64,000 bases of DNA from assembly GCA_023213395.1 (NCBI GenBank), contig CM041465.1, forward strand, positions 69,137,741 through 69,201,740, in the 5' to 3' direction. This DNA is from Cycas panzhihuaensis (taxonomy: Eukaryota; Cycadophyta). A program made the position numbers and the translations under genes. The notes below the pieces were generated by a model. That model made no database searches and was not told the origin of the DNA. It was given only the letters and a program-made list of their open reading frames with translations. Below are positions 46,801-57,152 of the stretch, piece by piece; the stretch's first letter is position 1; every line of letters begins with the position of its first letter.

Positions 46801-47215
46801 CCCTAGCAGTGTGCTAGGGAAACATCCACATAGGAAAGATAGTGATCTTTATTACTACAGAATGGAGAAAATAGTACATCACAGATACAGAGTGCTCTCT
46901 GGAACAACAATCAGTCGCCGCCCTCTTCACAGTACATGGCATAACATTACAACATCATAAGAAAAGCCCTAAAACGGGCTACATGAGAGGACATCCAAGA
47001 CCTAAAATCTCAATCGTAGAATCTAGGGTATTTTCATTGTACGACCCTGATTCTCTTTACACTTTAATAAGGTTTACATGGTCAATTTTTCGGGTCAAGG
47101 GCTATCGCCCTCGAACCCCCTCCTAGTGGGGGGCGTTCCACGCCCAAGACTCGGCCAAGGGGGCTCACTTGGAACCCCCCGAGAAAGATTAGGGGGGGAA
47201 ACCACGCCAAAAATA
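46801..47215. other. GC-rich block with consecutive perfect hairpins
   Basis: Perfect short stems are CCCTAGCA/TGCTAGGG with a 3 nt loop (46801-46819), AGCCC/GGGCT (46965-46980), AGGGC/GCCCT (47098-47111), CCCCC/GGGGG (47116-47132) and GGCGT/ACGCC (47132-47144), with a longer C6...G7 pair at about 47176-47205. Not coding; origin unknown. Confidence 0.7.
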
Positions 47216-47783
47216 GGCCATAATTTTAGGCCTATAATTGTTGTCACAATACCCAACACATTAGCGCTTCGAAACAAGGGGGTGGAAAATGAAGATAATC
47301 AAATAAGGACTTATTCACCAGGGTATTACAAGGTTTTACTCCTAATTTTATTAAGGATAGAGACCATTTCTACCACCATATCCAACACTAATAAGAGTTT
47401 TGTCATATCTTGTTGAATCTGTGGAGGACTTCAATTAGGTCTCTACATTCACTCATGCTAAAGACTCCAAATTACTATCTTTGTACATGAATTTCTTAAA
47501 TTTTGGGTCCAAATTATTCTCTAAGATGACATTCTTAGGGGCCAAAATGGTGATATTATTACTGCTTAAAATCTCTTTTAATGCTTTAAAGAGTAAGGCC
47601 TTCTTAACCAACTCTGTTAGTTCTAAATAATGTAAATCATATAGTGTATATATTCTTACTATCTTCATCATTACCAAAGCTAGTCACCATATCTAAGAAA
47701 ATGAAATTTCCTAATAGATATAAATAAAATAAATAATCTATAGAATTTATTTTAGTAATTCAATGGAATCCATCCTAGAACAT

Positions 47784-48030
47784 TGTGTGCTTCTACTTAT
47801 CGACACACATAAGTAGGCATAAGAGCAATAATAGTACAAAGTCATTCACTCAAGCATTCAAAAGACAACGATTGTATGAGGCCAAAAACCATATTCATTC
47901 CATTATGATGGGTTGCTTTGGTCTTCTCACAACCAGAGACAACCTAGAACAATACACACTGTAACTAGAATAATTATAGCAAGTATGAATGTACAAGTAA
48001 ACTATATTTTATACATCAGTAGAAAAAAAT
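47784..48030 (-). repeat. 3' LTR of Gypsy-F (outer end firm, inner end uncertain)
   Basis: Starts TGTGTGCTTCTAC and shares blocks with the Gypsy-G LTR, such as TCTCACAACCAGA and AGAACAAT.ACA (47928-47965 versus 56540-56580). The inner end is a guess, because the purine tract is not clear. Confidence 0.6.
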
Positions 48031-48299
48031 CCTCTCCACACCCGAATGCCGTTTTATATTTATATTTTTATCTTTTGTAACTGCCACTTGAGTTGGTTGC
48101 AACCACTCTTTAATAATTTAATTATATTAATCAAGTTACAATTAATTTGATCGTCCACCTCTCCCGCCACAAAAAATTTAAGTGTTTCTACTCGTAAGTA
48201 ACAAAATTTCATAATTAAACAATACATTATAGGAAAAAAAGAGATTAGCATTCTTGGTCCTTTCTGATCTTTTCCATCTCCATGCAAATCTGCTGTGGA

Positions 48300-50160
48300 T
48301 AAGGCTAATAATTTGTACAATGTAAATTTATGCCTAGCTTTTTGTAGTGATCATAAATGACGATTACATTGCGTAATACTTATAAATGGGCCATTGTTGG
48401 CTTTTCTCCTAAGTGCAACTATTTGATTTTCTCTTTTAGTTCACTCCTCCTTATCTCCATAGACAATAAATCTCTTTACAAGAAGGTAATTATCAACAAA
48501 AAATGATTGGCATATTCAATGTCTTCCTACATCTGCATTATCTAGGCTCCCAGTTTACGAATTACCTTCTCCAATCCTTATGGTATTTACTCACTAAATA
48601 ATGCCTCAAAAGCTGGCACCAAATGCTTTACTTAAGAAGTGTCCCCAACCCAATGCAAAATAAACTTAGTCAAAAATTCTAATCCAACTAATCCTCTGCC
48701 TTTTGAATCCTCTACAAGTCGGGTGATGGCCTTTTGCTCCGAGCTTTAAGCTCATTAACCAATTACTGAATGATTTTAGCTAGGAATGAAATCTTCTAAT
48801 GTGCTACATTATGTGGCTAGCACTCCATTAGATCAATCCCTTCCTCAGTCAATTCTTCATCATTGTAATTAAAGTCCACCTCAGTTGGCTAACTATTTAG
48901 AATTTCTATAATTTCCTACTTGGTTTTCTCCACGGTAGTTCTTCTTTTGTTCTTCTTTCCTCTTCAGTATTTATAAATTTCTCAGGTTGCAAGGTTGGTT
49001 AGAGCTTTTCCTCTTCTGCTTCCTTCTTTACCAATACATCACCTACCTTCTGCTTCTCTCTTTTAATTTCCTCCTTTTTATAGTTTTCCTCTTTGGTTTT
49101 TTGTTCATCATTCTCTCTCTGCTTATCGGCTAGCAAGGTCACCTCTTCCCATTGCCATTTTCCTTTTCTTCCTTCTTCTAATGTCGGTTGAAGGCTGTTG
49201 GCTTGGCCTTTTCTTAAAAATAATCCTTTACTTTATCTTAAATCTTATTGCGCCAAAATTTTCCTCATCTTCTGAAGTAATTGATCTATCTAATTATAAT
49301 TGACTGTTTTAATTTTGCTACAAGTAGTTCTAAATTAAGACATTGTGAGTATAACAATCCTTGGAATAACCTTTGATGATAAAAGACTGTCGACTATGGT
49401 CTTACTTTGATATTATATAATTTTTTTGCAAACTTGCTTGAAAGAAACAAAGCCCAGTTAAACTTATCTCCCTTTTCCACCTGTAAAAGTGTTGATCTCA
49501 TCTCTGTAAGTACATACAAAATTTTCTAGCTTAATATTACTCGAGTAAAAAGAAAATAAGCTACCCAACACTTAAGGTCATTTACAACACCGATGATACA
49601 TATATCAAATATAAAGACATTTGATATTTGCGTACCTAGCTATTTCGCCGCTTGCTCATATGGGATTCTTTTATCCTTAAGCACCTCTTCATCGGAATTA
49701 GGTGACCCTGAAACATGTGCAATAGCCTTCGCTGAAATATCTAGAAGATACAATTAGTGTGCTACCAGTTGAATCATTGCTGGCATAAACTCTATGACCA
49801 TCGGAATTAACATGGTTTATACATATGATGTAAATCCAACCTTTGTCAAATTCACTTTTCTCTCATCCTCCTTAGGCATATTACACCAAGAAATCCTAAT
49901 TCCTTCATCATCTACCTCTTAGAGATTAATTTGAATATCTTCAGTAGTCTTCATCCTGATCTTTATAATTACTTCCAAAGTTTCTTGGTTTCTTCCTTCA
50001 ACCTTGTTGCCCTATACCTTGTCAACTATGTAAAACCACTATGATTTCAAATTATGGTTTCAATGACTAAGTTGCAACCTTAACATACCATCTTTTCTCT
50101 CCTCCTATGCATGACAACCACTTATTTACTCTTTGAATCATCTCAGTTCATGCGTCAATC
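48300..50160 (-). pseudogene. Gypsy-F third ORF, heavily decayed
   Basis: Homologous to the 3' ORF of Gypsy-G. Matching blocks on the + strand are GTTGGCTAACTATTTAGAAT (48892-48911) with GGTGGCTAATTATTTAACTT (57745-57764), the stretch around 48755-48840 with 57628-57710, and GCCGCTTGCTCATATGGGAT near 49649 with GCCGCTTCTTCCTGAGATAT near 58438. No frame is open for long. It lies between the pol-side repeat array and the 3' LTR, the same place as in Gypsy-G, so the ORF belongs to the family. Confidence 0.7.
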
Positions 50161-50449
50161 AAATTGCCAATGATTTTCTTCGAACTACCACCGCCATCAT
50201 TGACCATTTATACCACACTTTATTTTTGCTTTTTGCTAATTTAACTATTTCTTTATTGATGTAATCGTCTTCCATTTTGCATAACTTTTTGTAACAATCC
50301 TTTGTTATTTTAATTACGCTTGGTGCTATTCTTGGTTATGCCTTTTTATAATCTTTTTCCTTGATTACATCTAGTTATAATTTTTCCTCTTCAATTTATT
50401 CTTGGTTACATTCTTTTATTCTTCCTACTTCTAGTCCTTAACTTCTTCT

Positions 50450-51320
50450 AATTGTTCTTGGTTACAATTCTTAACTTCTTTTGATTGTGCCCAGTTGCAA
50501 TCCTTAAAATCCTCGTATCTTTTACTCTTCTGGTTGCAATCCTTTCACTTCCACATTCTATGTTATAACTGTTTTACTCCCTTAATTGCAACTTTCTGTA
50601 TCTTGGATTAAAATCATTTTACTTCTATGTCTAGGTTGCAATAGCTTACTTCCTAGGTTACAACCTTCTATATCTGAGTTGTAACCCCTTTGGTTTTTCA
50701 GTTGCAACCTTCTGTATTACAGGTTATAACCTCTTTACTTCTCTGGTTACAACCTTTTATGTCCCAAGTTGTAACCATTTTGCTTCCTAAGTTGTAACTT
50801 TCTATATCCTAGGTTGTAATCGCTTCACTGGTTGCAACCTTTTATGTCTGAGTTACAATTGCTTCACTTCCTTGGTTGTAACTTTTTACGTTTGAGTTGC
50901 AATTGCTTCACCTCTTTGGTTGTAACCGTTTACGTCTGAGTTACACCTCCTTCATTGCAACATTTTACATTTGAGTTGCAACTATTTCACCTCCTTGGTT
51001 GCAACCTTTTGTATCTGAGTTATAACTGCTTCACTTCCTTGGTTGTAACCTTCTATGTCCAAGTTGCAACTGCTACTTTACTACCTTGGTTGCAACTTTC
51101 TATGTTTAGGTTGTAACTTTTGTGTCTAGGTTGCAACTGTTCTTCATCCTCAATTGCAACCTTCTGCATCCTAGGTTGTAATCGTTTTGTTTCATAGGTT
51201 GTAACCTTTTACATCTCAGGTTGCAATTATTTTATTCTATAGGTTGTAACCTTCTGCATCCTAGGTTACAACCATTTTTCTCTATAGGTTGTAATCTTTT
51301 ATGTCTTATGTTGCAACCCT
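50450..51320. repeat. Array of near-palindromic GGTTGYAACC motifs
   Basis: About three dozen copies of GTTGCAAC, GTTGTAAC, GTTACAAC or GTTATAAC, most with flanking G and C (GGTTGCAACC is a perfect palindrome), spaced roughly 20-27 bp and separated by short CTTC/TTTTATGTCT-type spacers. Larger units of about 40 bp can be seen at 50840-51060. Located between Gypsy-F integrase and its third ORF. Confidence 0.9.
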
Positions 51321-51469
51321 TTTATATCCTTGATTAATTCTATAATTTGAAATTATTAAGGAAATTCTATTCCCATAGTTTTTATCCTCTTTCTTTTTTT
51401 AAAACTTGTATATCATTTTAGTTTACTTCTGTTGACTGGTTTCTCAAGCAGTATCCCATTAAGTTGTTG

Positions 51470-52560
51470 GAGTCATACTACTCCATTATGTTAAATTTGG
51501 TTTACCTTGTATAGACCAAGCCATTGCAATTTTAACTTTCTTGGCTTTATATGAAATTTACTATCATACAAAAATACGAGATCTTTTTCCTAAAATTGTA
51601 GGACTTTGAGGTATCGATCGTGCTATGCTTTTTATCTCATCTTTTCTACTTTCAGTTCCCATAAGACTCTTACCCAATTTTCATCTAGTTTCATTAAATC
51701 TAAGTGTCGTTGGTCCCATGAATCATCTTTTAACATTCATAGTTCAAATACCACTCGTAAAGTTTTTGTTTAGAATTCTAAAGGAAGTACAACCTCTATT
51801 CCATAGACCAATTGAAATGGAGTTTACTTATGGGGCCTTTCTATTATTGTTTTATTGGCCTATAGAATAAAATTAAGACACTCTGCCTAATCCATTTGTC
51901 TTTAATTATAGATTTTATATAATACCAATTTTAAAATTTTATTTATGCTCTCCACTTGCCCATTTTCTCGTGGATAATATGGAGAAGACTTTAAATGCTA
52001 AATCGAGAATTCCTTTGTAATATGCTTTATTATTTCATTGAGGAAGCTACTTCCTTGATCAGAAATAAATTTTAATGGGAAGCCAAACTAGATGATTGTC
52101 ATTTCATATAAAAATAAGGTTGTACTCTAAGCATCATATGTCCTTGTTACTTTTGCTTCGATCCATTTTATTAAAAAATTAGTCCAAACCCTATTTTTCA
52201 AATGGAGTTAGGGCCAACATAGGGTACAAGGGCATAAAATAATTCTTTTCCAACTTTCCCACTCGTTGGTATGCATCGTAACTACAAACCCATAGTTGTA
52301 CATCTTCAAAAATCATGGGCCACTAGAGTCCTGCCAATAAAATTTTCTTATTTGTAGACGCAATACCTTGATGTCTCGTTATGGCTCCTTTATGGGCTTC
52401 TCTAATGATAACTTCAACTTCGTGCTCTATTATGCATCTCCTTAGGACTTGATTTGGTCCCATCTTGTATAACATTCCCTGGATTAATTGGAAGGGAAAA
52501 TTTTTTCTGATAAAACTTTATTGTTCTATGCACTCCATCCCTCACGGTATTTGTCTTATT
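51470..52560 (-). pseudogene. Gypsy-F integrase
   Basis: Follows the Gypsy-G integrase block for block: the strand opposite AACATAGGGTACAAGGGCAT (52216-52235) and GGCCACTAGAGTCCTGCCAA (52319-52338) corresponds to the zinc-finger-to-core segment at about 60335-60470, and the AATTTATCTATCTT-like C-terminal part to 59450-59770. Numerous stops; the catalytic residues cannot be read with confidence. Confidence 0.75.
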
Positions 52561-52599
52561 ACCAGGTACTATGTAATGTCCTCATACCATTTAGAAACT

Positions 52600-53830
52600 G
52601 CTTTGATGGAGAACAATTCTACATCTGGAAAATGATCATAAATCTCTATTATCGGTTCCTTGTCTGCTTCTCTTAACAACAAGTCTGGGATTGTATGCTT
52701 GGCACCTTTCTTGACTATAATCTTGAAATTAAATTTGTGGAATAACACAAGCCACCTATTGATTCTTCCTTAAACTATAGGCTTATTGATTAAATACTTA
52801 AAGGCATAATGATCTACAAAAAATATAAATAGATTAGCTAGTAAATAATGTCTAAAATTTTAGAGAGTATATACCATGCCCAAGCCTTCATGTTTTGTCA
52901 TGGAGTAATTTTTCTCTGCCTCTATTAATTTCTAACTTACAAAATAAATTGGCAAGTCTGTTTTACCATCTTCTAGATATGTCAATACACATCCAATAAC
53001 AAATAAGGAGGCATCCACATACACATGAAAGGGCTTATCCCAATCCAAAAATCTAAGACTTGGTGCTTGTGCTATCTTTCTTTTCAACAATTCAAATGCT
53101 AAATGCTATTGTAACTTTCATTGCCATTCAATTTTCTTTTTTAACAGGATTTCTAGGGGATTAACTATTTGAGCATAATTTTTTATAAACTTACAAGAGT
53201 AACCTATCATTCCTAAAATTCCTTTAACTTGCCTTTGTGTCTTTAGTATTGAAACATTAAAAATTACTACTACCTTATTGGGATCTGTGAGTAATCCATT
53301 CTTTGTCACTACATGACCCATTAAGGTTCCAAATGGTACCATGTCCAGTCATCCAGAAATACCTCAATTATTTTTCCTATTATCGATTTGAAAATATTAA
53401 GGATTACTTTTCGAAATATAATAAGGGCCTTCGTTAATCTAAATAGCATTACTCTGAATGCATATGTACCCCATTCTATTACAAAGGTCATTTTTAATTA
53501 GTTCTCCAGTATAATTTAAACCTAATTGTACCTATTGAATCTATTTGTGAATGAGTAAACTTCATGTCCTGCCACCTTTTCTAAAATATCCTCTGTGAAG
53601 AGAATTATAAACTTTTTTTTTTTGTTACTTATTTAAGGCTCTGTAGTCGATGTAAACTCTGAGCTTCCTAGTTTTCTTAAGAACAACAATGATAGGACTT
53701 ACCCATTTATCATTTTCAACTTCAAAAGTATAATCTACTTCTAATAGCTTATCAAGCTCAGCTTTGACTTTCTCCTTGTATTTTGGGTTTATGTGGTATA
53801 GTCGTTGCCTAACTGGTTCAACTCCCTCTA
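52600..53830 (-). pseudogene. Gypsy-F reverse transcriptase and RNase H
   Basis: Best-preserved part of Gypsy-F: MVPFGTLMGHVVTKNGLLTD and VKGILGMIGYSCKFIKNYAQ, then NPLEILLKKKIEWQ (53118-53342), as in gypsy RT ends. The RT active-site region is opposite 53340-53420 and the FPxPF region opposite 53590-53640. RNase H lies opposite 52740-53100 (TDASLF- and QKFRHYL-like remains). Confidence 0.82.
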
Positions 53831-55600
53831 CTAATTCAATCTTATGTTAACCCAACTTAGGTGGAAGGCATTTTAAATCCTTATAGGACCAGGCAAATAC
53901 ATCCTTATATTCTAAAAATAATAAGGTAGCTTGCTGCACCATTTCCTCATTCCAATAGTCACCCATAATGATCATCTGGGGTTGCTCTTTTGTCGCAATA
54001 TTAATATGCCTTATCTTCATTTTTTCTCCTTGTATTGCTTTGCCATCTAGGATTAATGTATAACCTGGGATGATATCTATGGTACATTCTCCATATTCTA
54101 ATGTAGGATAATTGAGAGGAATGATTTGTGTTTCTTACAAAATATTCCCTTCTTCTTCAACCTCAATCTGAAAATAATGCTTTTCTTTTGTAGAATTCTT
54201 TCCTTTAATTTTTATAAAATTCTTTCAATGTATTCATTTTGACTATAAAAAAGTTTGATACAAATTTTCTACCATCACATCCTATTCTATCAATTTCATT
54301 TTTTCATAGGAATTATACCAGATAGTAGAAGTTCCTTTAAAAGTTGTCCCCCAATATTGAGTCCAATCTTTTTTGGGAATTTCCTCAACTGTCCACTTCT
54401 AAACACATTTTTGTATATGTAGATGGGGATCATGCCCATTCTAAAATAAAGAAAGTTCATGTTTTTGAAATCTAATCAAAATTTTTTTACTTATTTCTTG
54501 CCAAGAATTAAAATTCTGTGTATATGCATCGTACCAAAATCAAGCTTGTCTTATCAAAGAACAAGGAAACACAAGATACCAGAATTATTGTTGCCATTTA
54601 TTCTTCATTATATTAATGTATTATTCTAGACAACCATTTTATTTAGGTAATTTATAGAATATAGAAGCAAATTTCTTGCACATTCTTTTTTATTTGTAGT
54701 GACTTTGATTATATTTTTTCCTCTCCCTCTTCTTCTAAAGAATCTATGCAAAATTCCAAATGATAACATGAGGCTAATTCTATTTCCTCCCAAGTATTAT
54801 AAAGCTAATTGAACATATAAGATGATGAAAGGTTGTTTGGCAATATGGGTTGTATTTGAAAATCTATTTTAGAATAAGGACTTATTGTGGATTCTATGGT
54901 TGCTATTATGGGTGAAGCTTGATCTTCATCTTCAATCTTTTCTATTTATGGTCCATCTAAGTATAAGGGAAAAGTCACTATCTTTTCTCTTACTAGAAGA
55001 GTGAATGTATGTCTTCCCTATTCTTGGATTACCTTTATAGCCAATAGCCAAGGTCTTCCTAACAAGGCCAGATAAGTCTTCCTTTGATCATGCATTCAAA
55101 CTACTACAAAATCTAATAATACAGTAACCTCTGCTATTGTTACTAGAACATTCAATAACGTACCCATGGACCTTACCCATAATTGATTAGCTAATCTAAT
55201 GGAATAATCCATAACAACCACATTGGGCCTTCCCAAGGCTATCTATGAAGATTTAGGTAATATATTCACTTCTAAGCCCTAGTCCACAATAGTTCTATAT
55301 AAAGTTGTTCCAAAAACTATCATTGGAACTCTGGGGTATATTCTCATATCCTTTATAGCTCTAAGTATAGGTATTTTAATTTGTTCTAGTACTAGTTATT
55401 GAAAGTACTTTGCTCCCACCATTTAAATATTATTGATATAAGAATTAATACTCCTAACTCAATAAGTATATTCTTTATAGTTTACAATAGTTACTAAGGA
55501 TTTATACCTTTTTTGATTATGTCATTCTCCTTTTGTAATACAGGTCTTTAAATCTCTCTTATTGTAACTCTTTCTGTTAAACTTTCCCCATGGCATCATG
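53831..55600 (-). pseudogene. Gypsy-F protease and PR-RT linker
   Basis: Opposite 55180-55340 the protease aligns with Gypsy-G protease at 63010-63165 (shared + strand block ATCATTGGAACTCT). The 53831-55180 part is the linker to RT, weakly conserved and full of stops. Confidence 0.65.
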
Positions 55601-56431
55601 AAGGATTTTCAATGCTTCTGACAATCATTGCTTCTTAACATTGGATCTGGAAAGTTATCTTAAGGAGGAGGAGATCCCATTGATTTACCACTATGCATTT
55701 GCAAATATGCTGACTTTTCTTAATTAAAGACGACATCTACTAAATTTTCATTCTGAACTTTATTCTTTGGGTAGTTTACCCATTCGTGGTCTGCCGGCCT
55801 GTATTCTTCATAGATATATTCTCCTCCTTTCTTTTCTAATGGACACTCTAATCTATAATGTCCCCATATTTGACATAGAAAATAACGAATCAATCTTATT
55901 TTCCCTTTATATTATTTTGAAATTCCACATTCAACTCGTTGTGAATACATATTATGAACTTTAACTTTATTATTTTTGGGTCTAAAATAACATTAACATG
56001 GATTATAGTTACTTCTTTGACAATTATCACACTATTTCATTAATCCTCAATGTTTATTTTTCAAGTGCCCTTGTTCATTACAAGATGTGGGACACCAGAT
56101 ATTCTCCCTTGATTTTTCAAGTTGTAAATGTGATAACTTTATATGTAGCTTTTCCAACCCTTGATTTTGTTACATATTGTTGGGATAGAAATTGAAGCTT
56201 GCTACTTTAATGCTTCTACCTCCTTTTTCAAAGCTTCGATTTATGGGTTAGTCCTTATCTATGACATTTGTATAAGTTATGTTGTAATGTCTGTTATCGA
56301 AAAATATATTGAGGATTACGTCACCATCTAGGAGTAGGTTAATTTCATTTGATTTTCAAACTTCAACGCTAACTCCTTTACTTGTTCATAACTGTTCATT
56401 GGATGCAGCATCACTTTATCTTTGAGCTATG
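55601..56431 (-). pseudogene. Gypsy-F gag, 3' part with nucleocapsid
   Basis: Nucleocapsid opposite 55770-55900 (shared + strand CATTCATAGATATATTCTCC-type block with Gypsy-G). Upstream, opposite 56330-56400, the frame reads SYEQVKELALKFENQMKL, a gag-like helical stretch. The gag ends abruptly at the Gypsy-G LTR, so its N-terminal half is missing here. Confidence 0.7.
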
Positions 56432-57045
56432 TGTGTGCCTCTCTCTAACTTTCCTACATGCAGATTCATATGGAAAAAGACACATTTGGTAAGAACATCA
56501 AGAACCATTTTATTCATGACAAAAGGGACTGCGTCTAGTCCTCTCACAACCAGATGTATGCCAGAACAATTACAACTAAAGGACTGGCTGCCCAATACGT
56601 GGGTTACAGGCCAGACCAATCAGATGTCAAGGAATACACACCCCATGATCTCTATTCTTGTTCTTTATATGTAACGTGTATATAGTTACATAACTGTTTC
56701 AAAATTATCCTGTCTTAACTAATTTGCCCGTGCTGCACGCCCTGCGCCCATGGTCTGCACCGACCCGCGATCGATCGCGATGGCGGCAACAGCCGCGCGA
56801 TCGCAACCCGCGATAGCGTAGTTGCGGTCATCAACAAGCACACAATAGCGAGTTGCCGCCATCGTGAATAAAGAATAATCACATCGCGGCAGCGACCATA
56901 GTCACGATCGCGGCGATGGCGGCCACAACCACGAAGATGACCACAACCGTAGCGATAAAGAATAAGATTAGTAGTAGTCATCGTAGTTATAGTTTTAACC
57001 ATAGTTACAACCATGCCTCCAAAAGTTGCTATTAACCAGCACACA
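56432..57045 (-). repeat. 3' LTR of Gypsy-G with a CpG-rich block
   Basis: Outer end TGTGTGCC, inner end GCACACA: the two ends are inverted copies of one another. 56716-56960 is packed with CpG (GCGATCGCGATGGCGGC, GATCGCGGCGATGGCGG), unlike its AT-rich surroundings. The outer end could be 56430 or 56432 because of a TG run. Five bases before it read ctatg. Confidence 0.75.
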
Positions 57046-57152
57046 TCTTCCCGGTCACCTCTTTTGAATGAGTAACATACTCGTTCACAAAATTTCTATT
57101 ATTACTTTACTTAATTTCTTCTTTGGGCCTCCTTAATCTTCATCCTTTCCCT

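Larger units (their letters stand above)
47784..56431 (-). mobile_element. Gypsy-F: old Ty3/gypsy element with a third ORF, 5' part cut off by Gypsy-G
   Basis: On the - strand from 56431 down: partial gag with nucleocapsid, PR, RT, RNase H, IN, a repeat array, a third ORF and an LTR starting TGTGTGC at 47784. Each part aligns with its counterpart in Gypsy-G about 8 kb to the right (for example nucleocapsid at 55773-55900 with 63603-63715). All coding parts are riddled with stops. Its 5' LTR and gag start should lie beyond Gypsy-G, outside the window. Confidence 0.82.

Noticed and set aside
50450-51320. CRISPR-like repeat-spacer array
   Set aside because: The motif is 8-10 bp, varies from copy to copy, has irregular spacing, and lies in plant retrotransposon DNA.
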